DNA of 64,000 bases. It comes from Cyanophora paradoxa. Its lineage: Eukaryota > Glaucocystophyceae > Cyanophorales > Cyanophoraceae. Positions 53,301 through 62,610 of this stretch are shown piece by piece. Positions within the stretch are counted from its first letter, which is position 1. The number at the start of each line of letters is the position of its first letter. The stretch is taken from contig QPMI01000249.1 of assembly GCA_004431415.1 (NCBI GenBank), positions 1 through 64,000 of the forward strand, given 5' to 3'. The translations under genes were made by a program, and so were the position numbers. Below the pieces are notes generated by a model. That model saw only the letters and a program-made list of their open reading frames with translations. It ran no database searches and had not been told where the DNA came from.

Positions 53301-56300
53301 CCCTTCATTGGAGCTTGGAAGCTCACGATTTTCGCAGGGGCTCACGGGCCGCCTGTCAAGCTCACGGCATGCCGTCAGGCGCTCGCCGGCCGCGGGGCCG
53401 GGCATCGTGCCTCTGGCATCGAGCTTCTCTTGAGAGTGCATCCCGAGCTCAAGGCTCCGCGGATTACATCTCATTTTGCAACGGCAGCTATGCCGCTCTC
53501 AGGCCGAGGAGCTCACGATCAGAGCATTAGCTGCCGCGAGGGCCAGCTACAGCGAGGGCCAGCCCTGGCCGCAAGGCCTGAGGCCACTTTCCTGGATTTC
53601 GCAAGGCCCGTGGACGCACTCAGCGACTGCAGTGCGCCGCGCGAAATCGCAGGCTTTCGACGAGAGAGTCTTGGAGGGACTCCTCCTCTCGGAAAGACTG
53701 GTACCCGCTTGGGGTTTGCGATCTGATCTCGGCCACTGGCCACAGATCTAGATTGAGGCAAGCAGGAGGGCTCGCAATTGCGGCGCCGGCCGCGGGCCTC
53801 TTTGCAGGCTTCAGCGAAAGAGGTACTCCTCCTCTCGGAAAGAGGGGCACCCCGATTGGGGCCCTCTTTCGCAAGTGCTATTTGATCTCGGCCAGCGGCC
53901 ACAGATCCAAGCAAGCCGTGGGGCAGGAGGGCAAGCGGCAGCAATTGCACTGCTCGTGCAGCATGCATATGCCCGTGCTCACTCCTCCTCTCGGAAGACG
54001 TCGTCCCCGACGTCTGAAATCATGTACAAGTGTACAAATATACAGCCTGCTCAGAGGCAGGTATATTGGCCGCTTATTACAGCGACACATGGGACTCTCG
54101 CAGGGGAGGCCCAGGCTCCGCGAAAAATTGAATCGCGGTTACGAGCAGGGCTGTTCTGGCGGCTGCCCAAGCCAGCCAGACCCTAGTGCAGCTGGTGCAC
54201 GTGCTCACTCACGCTCCGCCGCAGGGCGCGCGGTCGGAGCCGCTGAGCTTGAGGGCGCAGGAAGCGCGGGGCGAGCAGCCCGTGTGGGGGGGTCGGAGCA
54301 GGCACTGTGGTGGTGCCCTGCCTCGCCACAGCGACCGCAGACTTCGTCTGGGTCCTGTTTTCCCTCATCGGACCAGTACTCTTGCTCGTCGGCAGCATCC
54401 TCTTGGGATTGCTTTGGCCGATAGTACTGGCCGCGGCGCACCCAGGGGCGTACTGGGGCGAACGGGGTGCGCTTGGGGCACACATTTGCCCAATGACGCC
54501 GCGCCTCAACGGGGACGCTAGGGTCATCTGAGCACCCATAGCAGTCTGAGGGGGGGTACTCGGGGTACCCGAGCTCAGACATGCGGCGCAGCACCTCCGC
54601 GACGGCAGCAGGCGAGCGGGACTGCACGGCCCAAGAGGACCCACGTGCTGAGATCGAGGGCTGGGCCCTGGGGTCGGCGTCCCGAGGCGCAGCAGGGCCA
54701 AGGGAGCTCGAGGACTCATCCTCGGCAAACTTTGCCTGCAGGATACGGGTCCGTTTTGCCTCTGGCGGCTGAGCAGCTGCCGGTGCAGGCGGGAACACGG
54801 CACGGCAGCCGTGGCGCGTGCACTGCTCGATGAAAATATCATCAAGCTCGAGCGGCGAGACAGCGCCGTCACGGGCAAGGAGGCGCTGCTGCAGCGCAGC
54901 GAGGAACTCGCGCATCGTGCGCTCGTTCTCTTTCGCGAAGCCGGCCATCCGAACCTCAAGGTTCTGATATTCCGGGTCCTTGCTCGTCGAGCGGGCCTCG
55001 AGCGCGATGCGCAGGCAATCCGCATAGTACGCAGCGAGCCGCTGGCCCGGCGGCAGCGTGTGCCGCACAAGGGGCATGACCCAGTCATGCCACGAGCGGG
55101 GGTCCTCGCCCGTGTAGGGCTCAGTGAGGGCCCGGCAGGCCGCATGCGGGCGCAGCTTGTGAATCCACGCCGTGATCGTATCGAGCAGCCCGGGGGCACG
55201 CAAGTACGAGTCACGCACGGCCACGATCGTGGCCTCATCACGCACGCAGCTCTGCTGCAGAGCGAGAATATTGGCATCATCCTCGGCAGACCGCAGGTTT
55301 GCCGGGACAAGCTCGAGACGAGCGAGCGTGGCGCGGTCACGCTCTAGGAGAGCAACCGAGGCCTCATAGAGGTCACGCTTGCGCTCGATCTCAGCGCGGA
55401 GAGCGCCGGGGCGGATTCGCCCAACGATCACTCCGGCTAGTGCCTCCGACTTTGAGTACTCCTGGCCACCGGCAGAATCCGGGCCAAACAAGTACTTCGT
55501 CGGCAGGGCCGACTGGAAGTTCCGCACATCCTTCCGGAACCGGTCGCCATCGGCGAGGCGCGGATTCGCAGGCAGGAACGCGATCCGCACGGGATCATCG
55601 TCCGCCGCAGCGGAGGCAGCAAGTTGCTGCACATGCAAAGCAGCACCAGCCTGGGCATGCACAGGCTCGATGTGCGCGAGGGCAGACAGCCGGCTTCGGA
55701 CTTCAGAACTGATCAGTTCAGAAGAGTTTGACATGGTGTTCTCTTTGCAACGTAAAGCCGCAAGAACAAGATGCCAGGGAGAGCACTAGGCGCGGGATTT
55801 GATCTGCAGCTCGCTGCAGAATCCGGCGCGGAGATCTCGCGGTCACGCAAGAGCGCGACTCAGGGACACTTAGAGAGCTGCTCGCAGCAGTCTCCGTGGC
55901 ACGGTTGCTCGCAACCGGCGATGGGACAGGCAATGATGAGACTCTCGAGAGAGAGCTCGGCGCGTGCGCTTCGGTCTGGGGATGACCCGAAGCCCGCGAT
56001 AGGCACTAGAGACGTTTCCGGTGCACTACCGTCCAACCGCAAGCGGTACAGGGCGGCGCACTCAAACGCAAAGCAACCGTGGGGACGGCGCTCGCGCGGA
56101 AAGCAGGTCTCTGGCTCCAATAGACACTGGGCAAGGCGGCGCAGCGATGCGCGCTGCGCGGCGGGGCTGGGGAGAGCGATACGGACTCAGACCCTTGAAG
56201 GTTCGATTCCGGCAGAATGGCGCCTGTCGCGTGCGAGATTAGTGTGTCTAATCGTGCGCGCGAGAAGCCCGTGCGGAGTGCAAGCTCGGCAGGGCGGGGT

Positions 56301-59300
56301 TTGGCGAGTGCTGCTGCTGTTAGCCACCGTGATGGTAGACTGAGGGTGTACCCGTCCAACTACGGCGTACCCCGACACACGCATACAAATGACCGCGGCG
56401 CTCTAACTAGCCTAGGCGCCGTCGGCCTAGCAGCACGAAGGCTGCATACATCATCTAGAGCCCTAGCGGCTCACAATCGAGCATCCACTGTAAAGTCGGA
56501 TGCGACAGGGTCGAAGCATGTAATTATAAGGAAATAGTCCTTTGACTCTGGATCGGGGTCCTAAAAAGGGGCAGCAGCTGCGGACCACCGCGTTGTCATT
56601 GATCAGGTTGCCATTCAGGACGTGCCGCAGCCTACTTCTGACGCTTTCGACAGCACTTCCGCTGAGGATCTTAAACGTCGCATACAGCCGCTGCGCAAAC
56701 GGGCAGTCATGAACAAAGTCGACGCTCGCATTTTTCAATCTTTGATTTTGCACCTGGATTTCATACACGCGCCCGCTCTCCGTGACGTTGACCCGCTGGA
56801 TGACATGGCTCGTTGTGTTGTCAAATATGATTGGGCTCCCGTCTTGCTTCTCGAGGTTGTTAACCCAGAATCTGCGAACCGTGGCCAAAGTCAAACGCGG
56901 GTCGAGCATTTTCAAATATTCTCGAGCAATCCGAATGCGTCGCGGACCTCCAGCCCGCGTCCTCGCCCTCGAGCTCCCTCTTCACGCCGTCGGCCGCCAC
57001 GACATAGAAGAAGTACCCCGTCTTCACGAACCTGCGCTGTTACGGTCGATTTCGACGCTCGAGCTCTTCCCCTGGCGCTACAGCAGCCACAGGCGCCGTA
57101 GTGGGAGGATCGCGCGCCAGAAGCCCCCGCGGACACGCTCGGTGATCTCCATCGTGCCCCGCAGCAGCCCCGGGGTTCCGGTTGGGCTGAGCCATTGGTC
57201 CATGAACGCGGCCTCTTTATCCGTCGGAATACCCCAGTAAGTCCTGCGCGCACACACGTATTCACAACTCTGAACTCGACAGGGGAAGCGCACGCATGCG
57301 CAGGCTTGGATCCGGGGCGTACCGGAAGAAGGCGTTCTTTGGGGAGGGGAAGAGGGTCGGGTCAATGCGGAAGGTCCACTCGAACGTCGCCACCTTCTTG
57401 CCCTCGGGGGGCCCTTCCACCTGGGCTGGACTGAGTACATGTTCGAACGAGGACTGCAGCACGGGACGGAACCTTGATGTCGACGCCGATGAGCTTGCCC
57501 GGGTACGAGGTGTCCGGGTCCAGGTTCAGGACCTGCGCATGCCGCGCTGTCGTACCCCCGAAGCGGGGGCCGGGGCGCGAAGGGGAATCCGGAGCCTCGG
57601 AGGCGCATGCGCAGGGTCGCGGCACCTGGAAGGTGAGGCCGGCGTTGGCGCCCTGCGGGTACCGGTTCCCATGCATCACCTGCGGGCGGGGCGGCCAATT
57701 CGCATCAGAGTCGTGTATGTGTGTGTGTGGGGGGGGGGGGGGGGGGGGCGAGTGACATCGATCGCGACGTTGACCCCTGGCCAATATATAATTTTATAAG
57801 ATTTAGGGTCCGAGCCCTTCGGGTCCGAGCTCGAGCTCGATGGCGAGGATCCGGAGCGGAGATGGAGAGAGCGGGAGTCTGCAGCTGGCCGCAGAGAACA
57901 TGATTGTGACGTCGACCCCTGGCAATAATTATATACGATCTAAAAGTCCCAGCCCTTCAATTTCAACTGTCCCCCGAGCTCGATTGTGAGGCGTGGGACC
58001 GCACCCGGCGGGTGACGAACTCGGCGCGCTCGGCGCCGCGCGCGAGCTCGAGGAGCCGCCCGGGGGCCGTCACGTACTCCGCCAGCGCCAGGCACAGGCT
58101 GCGCCGGCGTCAAGCTCAAGCTTCGACTTCCGAGTTCTGTGAAGACTGTGTGAAGCTTAAGGCGCACTCTTCCTCGGGGGAGGCGGCGGCCGTGCCGTTC
58201 GCGACGCCGTGCGGCCACCAGAAGCGGCTCACATTCCCCTGCGCGGCGTCGGCACCCGTGCGGGCGGGGCGGCCGCGGGCGCGGCCCATCTGGAGGAGTC
58301 TGAATTGCTCGCACCGGCTTAGAGGTGGCCCAGGCGCTGGGCCCGCCCGTCCAGCCGCCGAGCGCCGCCCAGTCGCTCTTGAGGCCTTCCGAGAACAGGC
58401 GCGCCCTGCAATTGCAGAGGCGCGCGAGTCAAGATGCGTAAATTGAGAATAAATGCATAAATGAACGCGCGCGCGCGGACCACATGAAGCGGGCGCTCTC
58501 GAAGAGGAGCGCCTCGTGGGCGCCCGGCGGGGCGAGCGCCGCGGGGTCGGCGCTCCCGTTCCGCGCCCCGTCAGAGAGCCGCTCGAAGGCCGCGCTGCAG
58601 GCGGGCTCAGATGCGCAGGCGCACACGATGGAGAGGGATTGAGGCTTTGAGGGGCCGGGGCGCCAGCCAAAAATAGGCACAGGCCATGAGGTTAAAGGCG
58701 CATATGCATGCGATTATCCAATTCGAATCTTGAGGTCTTCATAAAAAAAGGCGCATTCAATGATGCGATGGCGGCACGTGCACGATCAACTTGCTGCGTG
58801 CAGTGTGAGGACCCGGGATGATTCGGGGAATCACTAGCCCCTCGCGAGATGGCCTGTTGGTAGAACTGCCGCCTTGACACCCCCTTAGTCGTTGGTTCGA
58901 CTTCGGCTGGGTCCGGGTCGCAACGCGTCCATAACAAACTCACATCTAAATTTTAGCGGAGCCTAAAGTACGGGTCGGGCTGGGCGACCGCGATCGCGAG
59001 GGCGGCACCTGGAGAGCTCGATGTAGGAGTCGGCGGCCGCGGCCGGCCAGGCGCGGGCGAGGCGCCCCGACGAGGGCGGCGAGGCGCGCGCCAGGATGTA
59101 CTTCATGCCCGGGGGCGCGTGGAAGCCCTGCCGCCCGCTCAGTTCAGCCTCAAAGTTCTAGATATATAGATTATGGCCCAGTGTTTCGGTCTAGGGGCAA
59201 TGCGATGAAGCGCCATGATCTAGATCTAGAGTCGAGGGCGATGCGGGCGCATTTTGACTTGCAGTTGCATCGAATGTTGACGTTCCGGGGGTACCGGTGG

Positions 59301-61482
59301 AGATCTAGAGGCCCAGGGGGCCGGGGCCGGGGCGCACGAGGGGCATGTCCTCGAGGAGGGTGAGGAGGAGCAGCAGCTCGGCCTCCGAGAGGCGCCGGAA
59401 GGCGGCGGCGCCCTCCCCGGAGCCCCCGGCCGCCAGCGCCGCCCCCGCCTCCCCCGAGGCCGGCTCCGGCGCGCTCAGCTTGAACCGCTCCGAGAGCACC
59501 TGGCGCCATGGTGTTGGAATAAATACTTCCAAACAGAATAATAAATGCCACCGCAGCGGGGGCGGGGCGCATGGGCATGGGCACCCGCTCGAGGGCGGCG
59601 CGGTCGGCGCCGAAGTTGGAGACGAAGAGGAGGAGGGCGCGGTGGAGGCGGCGCGAGTGGAAGCGGCGGCGGGAGCCGTCCCCGCGGCGCAGGCGCGGCG
59701 CCGCGTCCACGAACGCATCCACGTGCACCTGCGCATGCGCGCCCCGCTCAACAGGATTCGAAAGAGCTCAAATAGAGTAAGAGACTCAGGCCCAGATGAA
59801 TTCGGGGCGCGCGCGCCTGGACGCGGACGCCGTCGACGGCGATGTCGCGCCCCCCGAGCGCCGGGGCCGTCCCGTTGACGAGGGACCAGAGGGTCCGCCG
59901 CGGCGGCCGCGCGTACGGCACCGCCTTAAAGGCCTCTCTGCGCGCCGCCCGGGCTTAAGCTTGAGCCCATGACGAAGGTTTCAGGTCTTGTGTACGCACA
60001 GAAGGCGCCAGGCGAGCTCGCCGTGCCAGGGGACGGTCTGAATGCGCCAGACGGGAAATTCAAGCATTAATTTCAACATATGTGAATTTCCCTTTAGAAT
60101 TTCGCGTCCGGATCGCACCGAGTTGGGCGCGAGGACGACGTTGTGAAGGTGGAGGAGGCGGTCCGTCCCGGGGGCGTCCGGCAGCGCGACCGCCCCGAAG
60201 CCCTCGACCTCCACCGACGGCGGCGCCGAGCTGCGCGCGCGCCCGACGCGTTAGCGGAGTGAGCTCGAATTCGAAGTGCCTGGGGCCGCATGACCTGTTG
60301 CCGGTGAAGAGGTAGGAGGAGGACTGGACGCCGGCGCGGCTGGCGTCCTCGCGCCACGAGAACTGGAAGAGGGAGGAGGAGCGGGGCAGGGGCGCGGCGG
60401 CGGGGGCGGCCGGCACGGGCGCCGGCTTGCGCGTGCGGTTGAAGGCCTCCACGAGGGCGGCCGAGGCGGTCTCGGAGGCCGTCATCAGGAGCGAGGGTAG
60501 GTCCCGCCCCACCTGCGCACGCACCGCCCGCGCGCGGGCGACATGTAAACGAGAAGCCAATGTGCTGGTACCGGTGGACGAGGAGGCACCTGGGTCGCCT
60601 GGTGCGTCGCGTTGAGCGGAACGGTGGCGTTCGCGCTCGCGCCCGATCCCGAGGCCGCCCCGAGGAGCGAGCGCCGGGCGGGTCCGCCGTCCTCCGCATC
60701 CCCGCGGATCCGAAGGCGGCGACGCGCGGCAGAGGCGGAGCCGGATCCGGAGGCGGAGGCGGAGGCGGAGGCGGAGGCGGCCCAGGCGAGGAGCTGGGCG
60801 TCGGAGGGGCGGGGCACGCGGATGGAGGCGCCGGCGGCCTCGGGGCGCCAGCAGCCGCCGGAGACGGTGACCTCGAGGGAGGCCGGGAGCGTGTACCCGG
60901 AGAGCTGCCCCGGCGGTTCCGGTCGGGGTGATTATAAGGGGGCCGAGGGTCGGGGGCAATTCGCAAGGCCGGGGCCCGGGGTGACATGACAAGCGGACCT
61001 CGAAGCGGAGGAAGTAGGAGCCGTCGGGGACGCCCTCGATGCGGAAGGCGGCGCGCTGCGGGGAGACGCCCGGCAGGCCGCCGGCCGCCGCCGGCGCCGA
61101 GCGCAGGAACGCGTCGCTGCCCAGGGTCACCAGCAGCCGCGGCGCGTCCTCCGCCGTCACCCCCTGCGCATCCGGAGCTCTCACCGCGCAAAGTCTTACA
61201 AGAAGAAGTCTAATAGAACTGCATCTTCATGATCAGATGCATACCTCGACGACGCCGGCGACGACGCCGGCGGGGACGAAGGCGACGGCGGGGGCGCCCC
61301 GGGCGCTCGCCGAGGCCGGGACGAGGACGGGGCAGAGCGAGGGCGGCACCGAGAGCGTCACATCGAACGTGGAGAGCACGGCGGCCGCCGGGAGCGAGGC
61401 CGCTTCGGCCGGGCCCGGGGCGAGCAGCAGCTGCAGGCTGAGGCCTACGGCGAGTGCGAGAAGGAAGGTGGGCGGCCGCATG
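50368..61482 (-). CDS. Large secreted or cell-surface glycoprotein, function unknown; intron contains an LTR retrotransposon
   Basis: The ATG at 61482 starts a clear signal peptide (MRPPTFLLALAVGLSLQLLL, then an A-x-A-type site). Exons down the minus strand read GVTAEDAPRLLVTLGSDAF, FRIEGVPDGSYFLRFEV, LLMTASETASAALVEAFNR, GFHAPPGMKYILARASPP, VLNLDPDTSYPGKLIGVDI, VATFEWTFRIDPTLFPSP, TYWGIPTDKEAAFMDQWL and VRRFWVNNLEKQDGSPIIF. Beyond the retrotransposon they continue with GKQYCVKLTEAFAYNCTVDF, TPDKQYNINITTPVADLFQP, YVTIRYWARDHGGSGLGSV and a final exon FSSISSFSDNNWG. There are many Asn-x-Ser/Thr sites and Ig-like or beta-sandwich-looking segments. No transmembrane span is certain. The intron bearing the element would be only about 120 bp without it. 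Family not recognised; one gene or two cannot be settled without transcripts. Confidence 0.6.
51213..51495 (-). repeat. LTR (3' LTR in element orientation)
   Basis: 283 bp, TGTCGC...GCGACA, identical to 56225-56507. Preceded by GGGTC at 51208-51212. Confidence 0.95.
51496..51510 (-). promoter_or_regulatory. Polypurine tract
   Basis: The minus strand reads TCCGAGAGGAGGAGT directly against the 3' LTR. Its position fixes the element orientation. Near copies recur three times further inside (about 53685, 53825 and 53981). Confidence 0.8.
51511..54204. other. Non-coding interior of the LTR element with degenerate repeats
   Basis: No coherent ORF in either strand. Three copies of CTGCCGGGAATCGAAAA lie at about 51644-51760. 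Two copies of a CCGAGCTGTGCTCAAGG block lie at about 52517-52540 and 52600-52625. Two copies of a GATCTCGGCCA..GGCCACAGATC block lie at about 53724-53750 and 53884-53910. Confidence 0.7.
54205..55734 (-). CDS. Gag-like protein of the LTR element with CCHC zinc knuckle
   Basis: 509-codon ORF from the ATG at 55734 (MSNSSELISSEVRSRLSALA). The N-terminal two thirds is predicted helical, with capsid-like segments: RLADGDRFRKDVRNFQSAL, RKRDLYEASVALLERDRATL, LLDTITAWIHKLRP and RMAGFAKENERTMREFLAAL. The C-terminus carries CGRCGEAGHHHSAC, an exact C-x2-C-x4-H-x4-C knuckle, followed by a Pro/Ala-rich tail. It is unrelated by eye to the DIRS Gag at 42238-43299. The intact ORF beside identical LTRs suggests that selection or very recent insertion has kept it whole. 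Confidence 0.85.
   Translation of the reverse strand: MSNSSELISSEVRSRLSALAHIEPVHAQAGAALHVQQLAASAAADDDPVRIAFLPANPRLADGDRFRKDVRNFQSALPTKYLFGPDSAGGQEYSKSEALAGVIVGRIRPGALRAEIERKRDLYEASVALLERDRATLARLELVPANLRSAEDDANILALQQSCVRDEATIVAVRDSYLRAPGLLDTITAWIHKLRPHAACRALTEPYTGEDPRSWHDWVMPLVRHTLPPGQRLAAYYADCLRIALEARSTSKDPEYQNLEVRMAGFAKENERTMREFLAALQQRLLARDGAVSPLELDDIFIEQCTRHGCRAVFPPAPAAAQPPEAKRTRILQAKFAEDESSSSLGPAAPRDADPRAQPSISARGSSWAVQSRSPAAVAEVLRRMSELGYPEYPPSDCYGCSDDPSVPVEARRHWANVCPKRTPFAPVRPWVRRGQYYRPKQSQEDAADEQEYWSDEGKQDPDEVCGRCGEAGHHHSACSDPPTRAARPALPAPSSSAAPTARPAAERE
56190..56224 (-). promoter_or_regulatory. Putative primer-binding site
   Basis: On the minus strand, immediately after the LTR, the sequence starts GGCGCCATTCTGCCGGAATC. 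It is complementary to a tRNA-like 3' end; the plus strand here reads GGTTCGATTCCGGC, a T-arm consensus. The leading T of a canonical TGG is absent. Confidence 0.55.
56225..56507 (-). repeat. LTR (5' LTR in element orientation)
   Basis: 283 bp, identical to 51213-51495. Followed by GGGTC at 56508-56512, the second half of the target duplication. It should carry the element promoter, reading leftward. Confidence 0.95.
58843..58915 (+). ncRNA. tRNA-like remnant (tRNA-Val(GAC)-like) inside an intron
   Basis: GGCCTGTTGGTAGAACTG resembles a D-arm/A-box, CCGCCTTGACAC resembles an anticodon arm with GAC, and GTCGTTGGTTCGACTTCGGC resembles a variable and T-arm. The spacing is tRNA-like. The 5' acceptor strand does not pair with the 3' CTGGGTCC, and the anticodon stem is poor, so it is at best a pseudogene or an organelle-derived fragment. 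It lies antisense within the glycoprotein gene. Confidence 0.25.
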
Positions 61483-62610
61483 TATATGCGGAGCCGCCAC
61501 ACGTTTCGCCTTCGGCTTCTTGAGCTGGCCATATGCATCAGGGGCGAGCTCGAAGCCGTCAACATCTGCGTGCCAGCCTGGCAGTTCTTGCGCGGCGGCG
61601 ATATCGCTTGCTCGATCGGCTGCTCTAGATCTACGATCTGGAACTTCGGAATGGGCGCCACCTAGGCCTTAAGCTTGAGCCACTGGAAAACGCGCTGCTG
61701 TTCAACGCGCGCGCCTTCTGCTGCTTAGCCTTGCTTGCCAGCAGGCTTGCTGTGGCACATGTAAAGACCTGCGCCGCTGCGCGGCCGCCGCACTCGCTGC
61801 TGCGCTCTCTCTTGCAGGCAAGCCTGAAGTTGCAGGCTTGCAGCTGCGCATGCAGCCGGGATCCTGCGGCAATATTTAATATTTCGCCGTCAATGGCCAT
61901 CTGAGCTGTGAGACCGATGAATGTGAAAGTGTTAATTTGGTTTTTTAAAGGCGTTTATAAATGAATGCGTTTATAAAATTAAAGGCGACTTCTAATATTA
62001 ATATTTGGAGTCCGGAATTTTGGATCGACGAGTACGTGGATTTATCGGTGGATTCACGGCCCGCGGGCGCCGGCTAGCTGCGGCCCGCCGGCGCGCCGGC
62101 CTGCGGGAGGCTGCGGCCCGCGCGCCGCGGCCCGCGGGCTGCGCGGCCCAGCCGGGCGCCGCCCCCCCGCGGCCGCGTCCGCGGGCCGGGCGGCCCAGCC
62201 GAGATGGGACTACCCCCTACGGAAATTAGAAGATCATCCAAAAACTTTTATTACTATAAATTTGCAGCAGCATTACGCATACGGGCTCCGCTTTGCAGCA
62301 GCAGAAGCAGGAAGAAGGAACTTCAAGGAAGCAGCGCGCTAGTGCTGCAGGGCCGGCCCTGCAGCAGCAGCCTAGTGAAGCAGAGTCCGCAGAGAGTGCA
62401 GAATCACTGCAGAGCCGGCGGTCTGCAACTACAGCACACGCTGATCATGACCTGTGATCATGACTTCCTGTCTGGCCCCAGCGCTGACGCGGTCCTGCAC
62501 GCCATGATGACCGAGCGCAACACGGCAAACATAAAAGCGGCACGCCTACGGAATCTACGGATGCGTACGCGCCCGCGGCCGGCCGCGGTCCCTTGGCCAT
62601 ATGCATGCAT
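61483..62610. other. 1.1-kb divergent intergenic region
   Basis: Head-to-head spacer between two secretory-protein genes. 61870-62000 is AT-rich. 62050-62185 is an almost pure G+C block of GCGGCCCG repeats and palindromes. 62300-62420 has CAGCAG/CTGCAG-rich repeats. No gene is supported. The GC block could form strong secondary structure. Confidence 0.5.

Larger units (their letters stand above)
51213..56507 (-). mobile_element. Gag-only (non-autonomous) LTR retrotransposon, recently inserted
   Basis: 5,295 bp. The 283-bp LTRs are identical by eye, begin TGTCGC and end GCGACA, and are flanked by the 5-bp target duplication GGGTC (51208-51212 and 56508-56512). On the minus strand the order is LTR, a tRNA-complementary primer site, a Gag-like ORF, 2.7 kb of non-coding repeats, a purine-rich tract CCGAGAGGAGGAGT, and LTR. 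No protease, reverse transcriptase, RNase H or integrase is present, so it must be mobilised in trans. It sits in an intron of the glycoprotein gene, in the same transcriptional direction. Confidence 0.95.

Noticed and set aside
51213-56507. Two solo LTRs flanking a host gene rather than one element
   Set aside because: Matching GGGTC target duplication, polypurine tract and Gag ORF between the LTRs fit a single insertion.
61631-61900. Short minus-strand reading frame upstream of the glycoprotein gene
   Set aside because: No family resemblance, no supportable splice structure and low-complexity Ala/Ser/Arg composition.
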